Under the pieces are notes generated by a model, which was given only the letters and a program-made list of their open reading frames with translations, was not told the origin of the DNA and did no database searches. Of a stretch of 64,000 nt of DNA, positions 1 to 10,698 are shown piece by piece; within the stretch, counting starts at the first letter, position 1, and the number at the start of each line of letters is the position of its first letter. The translations under genes and the position numbers were made by a program. The DNA is from Miscanthus floridulus (lineage: Eukaryota > Streptophyta > Magnoliopsida > Poales > Poaceae), in the NCBI RefSeq assembly GCF_019320115.1, contig NC_089589.1, positions 17,113,641 to 17,177,640 of the forward strand, read 5' to 3'.

Positions 1-206
1 AACTTTAACTACAAATAAATTCTTTTAGGTTGAGTTTGAAAATATGAAAGTGATGTAAGTAGATTCATCTCGAAATGTGTAGTTTCATAAAAGTATATGT
101 TGACTATATTTTATAAATATTTTATAGCGAAAAGTAACGGTCAAAGTTGTTTTTTTTAAGACCATGTCGTTGTCCTAAACGACATCCTTTAGGAAAATGG
201 AGGGAG
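1..206. mobile_element. Partial Stowaway-like MITE (right end only)
   Basis: The right end reads ...AAAATGGAGGGAG followed by TA at 207-208, which is the inverted form of the CTCCCTCC start typical of grass Stowaway (Tc1/mariner) MITEs that target TA. The left end would lie before the window, so the family and length cannot be confirmed. The body is AT-rich and has no ORF. Confidence 0.55.
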
Positions 207-1787
207 TAATATATATTTATTTATTTATCGCTCATATATGCTGGCACAACTTGTAGGCTTACTTCAATCAAAACTTAATATATTAATATTGATTGAAGTG
301 AGTAATGTAGAAACATATACATGCTCTATGGTTATTTAAATAATTTTTAAATTGAAGATGCTACTAATTTTTAGATTTGGATTTGAAAGAACATTTATTT
401 TTCAAATAATAAGATAAAAATTGGGTTACATAAATTATCTATTGTAATAAGAGTACGTGGGTGATTAGATACCAATTTAGATATACTTTAGATCATGTTC
501 CTTAATGCCATATGTGGGTAGTTTAAATGTAGAGTCGTGTGTTATTTTTAGGATGTTTTTTACGTAATAGCAAAGGTGGGCTTTAGAAAATAGAATAGAT
601 CCAATACCTATTATTATGTTTATAAAGGTGGGTAATAGCAGCTGATGTCAGTGTCAGCATGGTCGCTCTACAAGAACTCCAGGGCTTTAGTTTCGTGATC
701 TGTAAGTAAATGCAGCATCTTTAATAATCCACCTGCGCGCAGCACAAAGAGCTAGGCCGCAGGCAGGTGCGTCGCGTTTAAAACGCGCAGCAGCGCGTCG
801 GCAGTGAGCTCGAGTGGTGTACATGCATGCATGTCCGCCGGATCGGACATTATGGTGCGCTTCGTATATGGAGTATGCAAGCTTTGCAGACGCAGGCCGG
901 CCGGCAGGGCTGTGATGGAGCTTCAAGACGAAGTGACGTGGGTGGAGTTGACTGGGGTCAAATAACCTCACCCGCACGCTCCTCGTCGTCTTCCTCCTCC
1001 ACCTCCAGGCAATAAATTGGCTTATGCTGATACTTATACTGAAATGTTGTAAGAGAAAAACATTATTCCATGGCTAAAAAGTAGCTCAAGCGAACATGGT
1101 TAACTCCAGCTGTGTGCATTCAAGCTCACCGCTTTGGTGGCTCCTCTTGGATTGCTAGCTCGATCGATGCAGCGATCAACGTCTTATAATTGATTAATGA
1201 TACACGCTTGCTTTCCCCAATCCCCAGTTACGTTCGTGCCCACTGGTGGTCTGCGGTGTGTGCAGCAATTGATTTGGAAGGAACCACATGTATCCTCGTG
1301 ACCCCTCCTTTTTCAAATTAGTTGTCATTCTAGTTTTTCATAAATCAAACATTTCAATTTTTGGCCAGTATCAATTCAACTCCTATAATTTTGTATAGTA
1401 TAACAATATGTAAATTGGGTGTCATAAAAGTATTTCTCATTGTGAATCTAAAAACTTTAATCTCATTATTATGTTAAAATATATGAATTTCTAGCTATTG
1501 ATTGCCAAAGACCGAAATGTTTGACTCTAGACAAAACTAGAATAACAACCTTTTTACAATAGAGGGATACATCATAAGTAGCTCTAGCATAAACAATGAG
1601 ATCATTAGATGTTTTCATGCCGCTCCCTTTGTTTCGTCGTAGTATGTTTAAGAGGAAAACATGGCGATGTAGGTGCAAACAACTTTGCATGTTGGGTTGG
1701 GTGCAACTACATATGGCAAAATGCTCAAATCAGCATCTACATAAGCAAAGTTAGCATTTGTGCAATGAAGGCTTTGTTGTATGAATA

Positions 1788-1790
<3 letters not shown>
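207..1790. other. Intergenic stretch, no gene recognised
   Basis: This is AT-rich sequence with a small hairpin near 261-300 (10-bp arms, CTTCAATC/GATTGAAG) and a GC-richer block at about 720-1010 containing CT-rich sequence. Short ORFs in the GC-rich block show no recognisable domain, and their codons look like chance. The block could be a promoter or 5'UTR of an undetected gene, but no supporting coding exon was found. Confidence 0.4.

Positions 1791-1847
<57 letters not shown>
1791..1847. repeat. (TA)n microsatellite
   Basis: This is an uninterrupted TA dinucleotide run of about 57 bp lying immediately left of the inverted-repeat element at 1856-2082. Such runs are frequent landing sites for TA-targeting MITEs. 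Confidence 0.95.
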
Positions 1848-1851
<4 letters not shown>

Positions 1852-1855
1852 CTGC

Positions 1856-2082
1856 AGCTGGCCATAGAATAACTTATTCTGTTGCCACTTTGAGTTACGA
1901 TAGTTACTATGCTAATTTACGAGACTACTCCTTACTAAGTGATTTACTATAACATTAGGGTAAATATCACCGTGAGTTGTAGTAACACGAGTATCGTAAA
2001 TGCATATTCATGTTATCGTAAATTAGTACAAACATTATCGTAAATCAAGGTGGTTATAGAATAAGTTATTCTATGGCCAGCT
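1856..2082. mobile_element. MITE/foldback element with perfect 25-bp terminal inverted repeats
   Basis: Positions 1856-1880 (AGCTGGCCATAG...) and 2058-2082 (...CTATGGCCAGCT) are exact reverse complements over 25 bp. The 227-bp unit between them is AT-rich and has no ORF, with several internal ATCGTAAAT-like repeats. Weaker similarity outside the arms (TTGTTCTGC left, ACAAAATAG right) suggests that the true ends may lie slightly further out. The adjacent TA tract hides any TA target duplication. The superfamily is not assigned. Confidence 0.75.
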
Positions 2083-2990
2083 ACAAAATAGTCTTTATAC
2101 TCACACCCCCCCCCCCCCCCCCCCCAACCAATGGTCCACCGGGTGCATTAATAGGACTCCTTAATCACCTGTAATTAGGCCCGAGGAAAGGAAGAGTCAC
2201 GTTTACTAATTATTATTCCGTTCCGTGAATGTGAATCGACTCGACGACTCCTCCGTCCGCGCGGCTGCTGGCGTGCTGCACTCGTCTCTCATCTCCATCT
2301 CCATCTCCATCTCCCATCTCGCCGTGCAAACAGGAGAGGTCAGCAGAGCTGCAGAGGGCATCGCGGCAGTTCCGTAGGCAAAGCGCAAGGCAAGAAAACT
2401 GCAAAAGCAAACCTACAACACTGCAAGCCATTGCGGCAAGGTGCCAAGGTACAGTACTGTATAGTTTATTTGTTTATTCCTTAATTCCTTTCACTATTTG
2501 TCTGTTTCAGTAATCAGAAACGCCTGTCAATTTTATGGTTGATTTCCTTTTTAATTTTTATCTTCAATTTAGGCATTTAGCATTTGATCTAACAAAGGGA
2601 CAAGTGAGATTAGATAAAAATTATATTTATCCCATGGTTGATAGATTGCTAAGATTAGTCATAACTCTTCTTATATCGACAGCGACTACTGCTAGAGTCT
2701 TTTTAGCCGTGAAACTCACGAAGACATGTATGCTACATTATTTTGTCATATTCGTTATGATTGAATTTATACATGCAGGTCCTAGATGACTGATTTCAAC
2801 GGCATGATGATCCAGTCGTCCAGACTGGAATATCTTGTGAAAACTGGAGGTCTAGTCTAGAGAGGAAACTCCTATACTTGAACTGATCTACAAATTTGAC
2901 CAACAAAAATTGAATATACAAGATACCGCAAATGAAGAGTGATGAATCTAGTTTTCTCCAACTATCACCTTGAACTAAAACACACTTGTA
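2083..2990. other. Intergenic stretch with CATCTC repeat and possible leader exon
   Basis: Apart from the poly-C tract, the stretch holds a GC-rich block at about 2220-2450 with a (CATCTC)n microsatellite near 2289-2314. This block ends in GCCAAG|GTACAG, a plausible splice donor, so it could be a non-coding first exon. No downstream coding exon was found, so this is only a possibility. The remainder to 2990 is AT-rich without recognised features. Confidence 0.3.
2106..2125. repeat. Poly-C tract (C20)
   Basis: This is a run of twenty consecutive C residues. Homopolymers of this length are prone to length error in assemblies, so the exact count should not be relied on. Confidence 0.9.
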
Positions 2991-4080
2991 CAAAGATATT
3001 GAGTCTCAATCCTAAACGCCAATCAAGAACAAGCACAAGAACACAAACAAGAATATATACAAGGGCACAAAACTGAACCCGAGGTTCGGCAAAACCACAA
3101 TAATGCCTAGGTCATTGTTGTTGAGGAGACCATGAAGGTCTTGAGTTTCTTCCAACTCTATCCTCTTCTCAAGTGATCACAAATATCAACCGCGAGGGTT
3201 CCTACTAAAGATTGATGTGGTTAATACACGGAGCATACCACAAGAGATTGGGTGCTCCATGGAAAACTCCTTGCTATATAGGATTCCATGAATCAAATAT
3301 TAACAAACTCAAATTCAAACTTGAAGGAGTATACAAATGCTCTAGAAAACAGGAGATTAAGTTCACCACTTGAATCACTGAACCCAATCTTCTCTGCTCA
3401 ATCCCAACTGAAGTCTCACAAAAGGTAACACAAGAGAGGAGTGGAGGGTTAAATGAGCTCAAGTCAATTTTGTTTGTATGTTGGTGAAGAGAATATATAT
3501 ACCTCCACAACCAAAAACTAGATGGTACATTAAGTATCAAACATCATGTTCTAGAAAGTTACCACACTCTAGCATCCTCAGAACAACCCACACAGGGACA
3601 GACCATCCAGTCCAATCAATCTGAGTGAACTAAATAGACTTTGGACTAGGCATCTAGTCAACGCACCTATCATTGGACCTTCGTTATAAAACAAAAATAG
3701 ATAAATGCCTAAGGGTTGAGGTTGTGTCTCACAAGGTTCATTTATCATGGAAACCTGCAATATAGCAAATTTCAATGCCCTTTACAGTACAACATTCCAT
3801 ACTTAGTCTCAGAAATAGAAAGAACTTAAACCGCAGTCCTTTATCCAAATGCCATCATTCCAAACTCAAATAAAATTCAGGGTCGACAATCATAAATTGT
3901 TTCACTTCATGGTATGTAACCTGTCCAAAACTCAATATGGACATTAGCACTTTGATGTGAAACTCCCCAAAATTAATAATGGGTCTAGATGCACTTACTA
4001 TACATGTGCACAAAGAAACCCCCATATATCTCTTTGACCAAACGGGAAAACACATGTGTTTGCAGTTAAGAGACGTATGA
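2990..4080. mobile_element. Possible old LTR-derived relic
   Basis: The stretch has no coding content. It contains pieces that resemble Sirevirus non-coding sequence seen elsewhere in this window, notably AGATGCACTTAC(t/a)AT.CATGT near 3988 compared with 13650, and a CCGAGGTTCGGC segment near 3078 compared with CCGAAGTTCGG in the LTRs at 7318 and 17240. It has no intact termini or target duplication. It may equally be unrelated intergenic DNA. Confidence 0.28.
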
Positions 4081-4084
4081 TCAA

Positions 4085-4152
4085 AATCAAGAAATTGATT
4101 CTCACTAAAATGCCTTAGACAAGATCCAAATCAAGAAATTGATTCTCACTAA
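4085..4152. repeat. Short direct repeat (about 23 bp, two copies)
   Basis: The string AATCAAGAAATTGATTCTCAC occurs twice about 43 bp apart, just upstream of the LINE fragment. It may be a local duplication left by repair. Confidence 0.6.
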
Positions 4153-4199
4153 CGGTGATGGGAGGTGGGTGATGTAGCATGATGGTGAGGTCACTTATA

Positions 4200-4297
4200 C
4201 GCTACCAGTACCACTGAGCATATTAGATGTTATGAATAGAAAAAGGCTTGACAGCTGGAAAGGAAAGCATTTGTCGATTGAAGGTAGATTTGTGCTC
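4200..4297 (+). pseudogene. L1-type LINE reverse transcriptase fragment, left part
   Basis: A plus-strand frame gives a decayed peptide containing RLDSWKGKHLSIEGRFVL. This matches the conserved segment of plant L1 reverse transcriptases just after the catalytic palm (consensus like RLASWKGK.LS.GGR..L). The reading is cut at 4297 by the Athila-like element and resumes after 23613 in the same gene order, so this is the left half of one split LINE. Its 5' boundary is not visible, and endonuclease and palm domains are missing. Both halves contain stops and frameshifts, so no product is expected. Confidence 0.75.
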
Positions 4298-4818
4298 TGT
4301 TGACGGTTGTTAATGTCAATTATAAACCGTCAACATAACCTGTATTTATACTTAATTCTATCACCAAACATATGTATAGAGATTTAAACTAATAAATTTC
4401 ACGAGTTTTGGTGAATCTGTGTTTTCAACAGGATTTATCTAGAAAACCGTCAAGGTGGACCTACATGTCAGGTTTAATCGCGCTTACCCGCAGCGAAACG
4501 GACTCTAGAAGACTCTAGAAGACTCAAGAGGACTCCACGCCGAAGCATAGGTGCAGAGGCTGCCAAGTGGGGCCACCCAGCCCCACATGCAGGCCGCTCG
4601 GCCCCCTAGGCCCACATGTCAGCCCCTATTTATCCTTAGCCTTGTTGCTACTCCTAGTTAAGTTAAACCTTAACCTAGTGACGACCACTTGTTAAGTTAG
4701 ACCGTAGTTAGTCTCACACGTTTCCCTGTGGATACGATACTTGGAATACTTCTGGGTGAAAGCTACAGCGGTATCCGTGCGTTTGCGGATTTATTTATGT
4801 GCGTTAAATATACCAACA
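4298..4818 (+). repeat. 5' LTR of Athila-like element, internally deleted
   Basis: This LTR starts TGTTGACGG and ends TACCAACA. It aligns with the 3' LTR except for about 732 bp present at 22686-23417 and missing here, with a CCT microhomology at the joint (4625-4627). The missing part includes the TATATATA box, so this copy probably cannot start transcription. Confidence 0.88.
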
Positions 4819-4825
4819 AGCTTTC

Positions 4826-4843
4826 TGGCGCTGTTGCCGAGGA
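4826..4843 (+). other. Primer binding site (tRNA-Asp type)
   Basis: TGGCGCTGTTGCCGAGGA follows the 5' LTR after 7 bp and matches, with two mismatches, the complement of the plant tRNA-Asp 3' end (TGGCGCCGTTGCCGGGGA) used by Athila-lineage elements. Confidence 0.85.
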
Positions 4844-4922
4844 AACGATTGCTGAATTAACTACGAACCTAGCTTAACTTTGTATCTTTTATCTTTTTCC
4901 TTTTATTATTTTCCTTTTCACT

Positions 4923-6651
4923 ATGGATTTCACTCCTATCTATGAATATGCTAAACCCACGAGCGCAAGCCTAAATCCATCGAAATCTTCAGAGCCTATC
5001 CAAGCACCTGGCTATGAGCTGCGCCTGTGTTTTATAAAACTGATTCAGGGTCAATCCTTCTCGGGAGAAGGTAATGAAAACCCATACTCACACCTACAAG
5101 AGTTTGAACAGACCTGTGCATGCTTGCGTATCGCTGGCATGTCTGACAAGACCTTAAGATGGAAGTTGTTTCAGTTGTCTTTAACGAGAATAGCTAAACA
5201 ATGGTATAGTCAAACCGTAAGAAGTATGCAAGGAGATTGGGAAACGTTATGCTCTAAATTTTGTTTACGTTTCTTTCCCATCTCTAAAGTAATCAGCCTT
5301 CGAAAAGATGTTCTAAATTTTAGACAACTAGAAGAAGAATCTCTTGGCATATCATGGGAACGTATTAATAGTCTCATCATCACTGGCCCAGACCTTGCTA
5401 TTTCAGACCCGATGCTCCTTCAACATTTTTATATGGGTCTTAGCAAGGATTCTGCGTAAACACTTGATCAAGCCTCTAGAGGAGCTTTCCTTCATTTGTT
5501 CTGTTAGTGAAGCAAGATCTATGCTTGATAGAATTAGTGGAAAGACTCCCTGCACTAGCATTCATAATGAACTCACCGAGGAAGATAAGGAATCATCTCC
5601 TGAACAAGAAGAGGAAGTTTTGATAGTCAAATCACAACCACTCCAATCCCAAGATTTAGCTATCAATCCTGAACCACCAATACCCCAAAATCCTTCAAGG
5701 GAAGAAGAAATTCAACCTTTTAAAATTTCTTGTGAGGATGATCTTTTTGATGCTGATTTTGGGAAAAGCTTAAACTTCCAATTCCACAAGAGACCTTCGA
5801 GCGAATATAATTCAAATCCTCTCAAGAAGAGATCTCTTAGAAAGCATCTCTATTCCCATATAGGACATTGGGAAGAACACAAGGGTGGCATGTCTAGTGA
5901 AACCATAGAAGGAGAGCCAAGCTATCTAGAAGCCATTCCAATTTTCTCCCTTTCTATGCCCATATTAGATGTCTCATCTGAACACATCTCTAAACCCATC
6001 CTTGACCCTGATGATCCCTCTTACGCTCTTTCTTCTAAGACTCATGATGATCCTAGAAATCCACTAAGACACCCAAAGCATAGGAGTCATGAAGGCCACA
6101 AGGAAGACCAAGAAGAGCAACAACAATGGCTGGAGGATATTAAGAACTTATGTGTCGTTGCCATTGAATGGATGGATGAGGATTTAGATAAGATCAACCC
6201 GAGAGTCACCAATCCAAGGGAAATCTTGGACAACAAAATGACTAACGAATGTCATAGGCATGGAATGATAGAGACAATGTTTCTGCCTATAGACATTCAT
6301 GAAGAAACAACCTTGGAGCAGGAAGATGACGTCAATGAGCATGGAAGTTACTTCATAAACATCTCATTAAACCCGTGCTCACATGAGAAATTTCCTGAAT
6401 CAATTGGTCTCTCCAACATTGCCATACACGAGATTTTCAACCCCCTCATACTTCATGTTCATAAAAACTTTAAAAGGGTGGTTGTAGATGCATATGTTTA
6501 TCATAAATATTGTAGATCTCGTTGTGTGAATCTTGAGATAGGTACCCAGAGGTTGGTATTAGAGGGGAAACCACTTCACCAACTTGAAATACAATTTGAA
6601 GGTTTCCCAAGGACGAGCTTTTGTCCTAAAACAAGCACTTTTGGGAGATAA
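4923..6651 (+). pseudogene. gag: Athila-like gag polyprotein, broken by a stop and a frameshift
   Basis: This would be the structural capsid protein of the element. Residues about 30-175 from the ATG at 4923 are a retrotransposon gag domain: FSGEGNENPYSHLQEFEQTC, a WKLF helix, AKQWY and FCLRFFP are readable. A TAA at 5457-5459 ends the first frame. Within the next 45 bases the reading moves to the +1 frame, consistent with one extra T near 5498. The second frame then runs to 6651 as a long acidic, Glu/Pro-rich tail with no zinc knuckle and no protease motif. The two parts clearly belong to one original ORF because the peptide theme continues across the break. No product is expected without suppression of both defects. 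The tail frame ends about 215 bp before the Sirevirus insertion point, so its end was not caused by that insertion. Confidence 0.85.
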
Positions 6652-6868
6652 CATGAGCCACCTTTTTGCTGTGATGCCCTTGTGAAATGAGCATAGAAAT
6701 ATAATTGTGAAAATATTCCTTCGGGTATCTTTGATCACTAACCATTCCAGGTTTGAAGCAAAAAGAACGAAGGATGATGACCTAAGGTATGTCCAACCAT
6801 TTGTCATGCAACATTTAAGTACATCCATCCAAACTTGATTTTTCTGTAAAATTCAAGCTGGGGGATAG

Positions 6869-9800
6869 TGAAAGGACCTATGATGCTGCCTAGAGGGGGG
6901 TGAATAGGCGTTTCTGAAAATTAACACCTTTAAATGCGGAAACAATTAGAAAAAGGGAGTTTCCAAAATGAAAACTTCAAATTAAGAGTAATACCACCCC
7001 TCACAAGTTAGCCACAGAGTAAACAAGGTATAAAGAATATATCTAGAAGCTACAACCCTGCAACACAAAGTTAGAATAGAGAATAAACATTTTCAACGCA
7101 GGCAGCAAATACCGGACGTGTCCGGTATGAATACCAGATGTGTCTGGTATACACGATTTCTGCAGAGCATCCCCAAACTTGCTCCTTTTGATTTCTATCT
7201 TCAAGCCAAACTGTAGGTACCTACTAGAGATGACAATATACACAGAGAACCTGCACAAGAGCTGGAGCAACACAAATATCAAATGAAATGCGAATTGAGA
7301 CATGATATTTGTTTTACCGAAGTTCGGACTCGTTCGAGTCCTACTCTCCGTTGAGGGGGCTACGGGCGACCCAGCGAAGGTCAGCCCTAGAGGATACCAC
7401 GAAGGTCACTCTAGCCGGAGTCTTTTTCAACTCCTTTTCCTCCTTCCACTAGTTGATTCCGAGGAGGCAGAATCGACCGTTACAAACTTTCCGAGGCACA
7501 CCACAATTTCTCGGGTGCTCTCCGACGACGCCTAGCCATCTAGGACCGAAAAGTCCAAGAGTAATAAATGCAAATCATGAGATTGACAATATGCACAAGT
7601 GTTCAAGTGGTGACTTTCTCTCGTTTTCAAATTCTCTCTTAACCCACAAATGGATTTTGCGATTTGGATCACACACTCACTAAGAGAGGGTTTAGGAGAG
7701 TTGGCAAGGCTCAAAAACGTGCTAGAGGATCAGCAGAATCAGTAGCCTCCAAAGGTGGAGGCTTGGGAGTACTTATAGCCCCCTTGAAAAACTAGCCGTT
7801 TTATAGCTGTTGCCATACGACTTACACTGCGCCAACGGTAACTGAGTTACAGTGTCAATGTGAGACGTCAGAACTCCCGATGAGTGTCGAAACTTTCGAC
7901 TGTCAGAACTCCCGACTCACGTTGGAACTCCCGACCCTCAGCATATTTGAAAACTATGGTAACTGAGTTAGAGTATGTGAGGTGTCGGAACTCCCAACGC
8001 ATGCCGGAACTCCCGACCGTCGGAACTCCTGACCCTCGTTGGAACTCCCGACCATCAAGGCATTTTGAAAACTAGCTGTTGGCCTCTGGCCGTCCATACC
8101 GGACACGTCCGGTATGACTAGGACAATGAATATTTCCAAGTCAGTTAAGCGAGAGATGTCGGAACTCCCGACCAGTGCCGGAACTTCTGACCGTCGGAAC
8201 TCCCGATGAACCAACCCAAGAACAACTTTACCATTACTAGGCAAATACCGGACACGTCCGGTATCGGTATTGCCAGACCAGCAAAAAATCAGTTAGCTCT
8301 TTTGTCTCTCAAACACTCAAAGCTCACATGGGTTGGCATGAGCACTTATGAATGATTATCTATCAACATGATGCATCCCTCTTAATAGTACGACATACCT
8401 ATTAAACTCAAGAGACGCCTAGCCGTCTAGGACCGAAGAGTCCAAGAGTAATAAATGCAAATCTTGAGATTGACAATATGCACAAGTGCTCAAGTGGTGA
8501 CTTTCTCTCGTTTTCAAATTCTCTCTTAACCCACAAATGGATTTTGCGATTTGGATCACACACTCACTAAGAGAGGGTTTAGGAGAGTTGGCAAGGCTCA
8601 AAAACGTGCTAGAGGATCAGCAGAATCAGTAGCCTCCAAAGGTGGAGGCTTGGGAATATTTATAGCCCCCTTGAAAAACTAGCCGTTTTATAGCTGTTGC
8701 CATACGACTTACACTGCGCCAACGGTAACTGAGTTACAGTGTCAATGTGAGACGTCAGAACTCCCGATGAGTGTCGAAACTTTCGACTGTCGGAACTCCC
8801 GACTCACGTCGGAACTCCCGACCCTCAGCATATTTGAAAACTATGGTAACTGAGTTAAAGTATGTGAGGTGTCAGAACTCCCAACGCATGCCGGAACTCC
8901 CAACCGTCGGAACTCCTGACCCTCGTTGGAACTCCCGACCATCAAGGCATTTTGAAAACTAGCTGTTGGCCTCTGGTCGTCCATACCGGACACGTCCGGT
9001 ATGACTAGGACAATGAATATTAACAAGTCAGTTAAGCGAGACATGTTAGAACTCCCTACCAGTGCCGGAACTTCTGACCGTCAGAACTCCCAACGAACCA
9101 ACCCGAGAACAACTTTACCATTACTGGGCAAATACCGGACACGTCCGGTATCGGTATTGCCAGACCAGCAAAAAATCAGTTAGCTCTTTTGTCTCTCAAA
9201 CACTCAAAGCTCACATGGGTTGGCATGAGCACTTATGAATGATTATCTATCAACATGATGCATCCCTCTTAATAGTACGGCATACCTATTAAACTCAAGA
9301 TCAAAGAAAAAATAGATTTATACCACTTGAGTTGATCTCTTTTGAATTGATGCCGTGTCTTTAAATCTTCATCAAGTGAGGGTGCCAACATGTTGATATT
9401 GATGTTTTCACTTGAGCATAGCCATCTTGAGCACGTGACTTGATTCCATTCATCAAATATGAATAATCCCAAATGTATCAAGTCACTTCCATCAAATACT
9501 CCAATAGTGATTTGATCCTCCACATCAATATGACCATCATAGCTCGATTAGTACCTCAACTAAATGCAAATACTTCCTTCTTCACCCTAGCTAGGTTCTT
9601 CGGCTGCCAAGCCATCGCTTGCCCTTCACCCTTGCTTAGTACTTCGAAGCCTTTCCTTGCTATCTTCACCATCTCAAGCCATCAAGTCACATCTTGTGTT
9701 GAATCATCCATTCATTTGTATTGTTATCTTTTTCAATTCAATTTAGCAAGTTTCAAATATGAGACCATTCCATATGCAATCCCTCATGTCTCATCAACTA

Positions 9801-10047
9801 ATTTTTACGAGCTTGCTTTCACATAGTACATGAAAATCCCACAACAAATAAGCATTTGGATAAATTTCATTTGCATTGTTGTCTTGTGCTTGAACTAGAT
9901 TGTTTATACAACAACACACTATTTTGACTTTCATTAAGTACCTGTGAGATAACCTATTACCTGTCCACACTTAGCAAGCGGGTTAGACCTTTAATCACGT
10001 TGTCATTCAACCATCCAAAACACACTAAAGGGCTAGATGCACGTTCA
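6869..10047 (-). repeat. 3' LTR of Sirevirus-like element with an 887-bp internal duplication
   Basis: On the minus strand the LTR starts TGAACGTGCATCTAGCCC and ends AGGTCCTTTCA. It is 3179 bp against 2322 bp for its partner. The excess is explained by a tandem duplication with period about 887 bp (about 7526-8412 and 8413-9299). It carries five well-preserved copies of the TACCGGAC(A/G)(C/T)GTCCGGTA palindrome and many copies of a second, half-palindromic TCGGAACTCCCGA motif. Confidence 0.9.
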
Positions 10048-10063
10048 ATCTCCCCCTTTTTGA
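10048..10063 (-). other. Polypurine tract of Sirevirus-like element
   Basis: The minus strand reads AAAAAGGGGGAGATTGAAC directly before the 3' LTR. This is the standard plus-strand primer of Copia elements. Related GGGGGAG boxes occur upstream on the same strand at about 10141-10150, 10222-10230, 10632-10642 and 13840-13848. Confidence 0.85.
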
Positions 10064-10698
10064 TGATTGATGACAACTTGATTAAAACTTACAAAAAGAT
10101 ATAAATATTTAAGCTTTTGGGTTCAATGATTTATGAGAGGCTCCCCCTTAATATGTGCTTATGATTAGAATTCACAAAATGACCTCAAATGTCAATTTCA
10201 CATACTAAAACATATAAGAGACTCCCCCTAAATCATTGCATCCATGGGGTGCATGTGTGTGTGACAAAGTAAAACCATGATGCATATGACAAGATATATC
10301 ACACAAGAATGAATATATAAAGGCATCACATCAAATATATTCATTCTAGCATGCATAGTCCTTATGAAAATAAATACAACACATGTATGTCACACATAGC
10401 ACTCATTACACATTTTCTCAAGTCCACAAGCCACTAATATATAAATAAAGATCATGTTCTCAAGAGATACATAGATAAAGCATAAGTATAAATCTCATCT
10501 TTCACATGATACAATCTATCTCAAACTCAAGATACATCAATGAAGCTCAAAAACTACAGCCTGTAGTACATATCTTTAGGTACAAAGATAAGCAAATGAA
10601 ACAAAAATCCTGAAGCTTTAATCAGTCTCTCTCTCCCCCTTTGTCATCTATCACCATAAAGGTCAAAGGGGGCTACAAGCTGTATCTGATCTCTGACA

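Noticed and set aside
261..300. Short hairpin as a microRNA precursor
   Set aside because: Arms of only about 10 bp are far too short for a plant miRNA precursor.
7884..9183. Short ORFs in the Sirevirus LTRs with repeated GTPDSR..SRPS and PDVSGM peptides
   Set aside because: These peptides are translations of the repeated TCGGAACTCCCGA and CCGGACACGTCCGG motifs, not conserved proteins.
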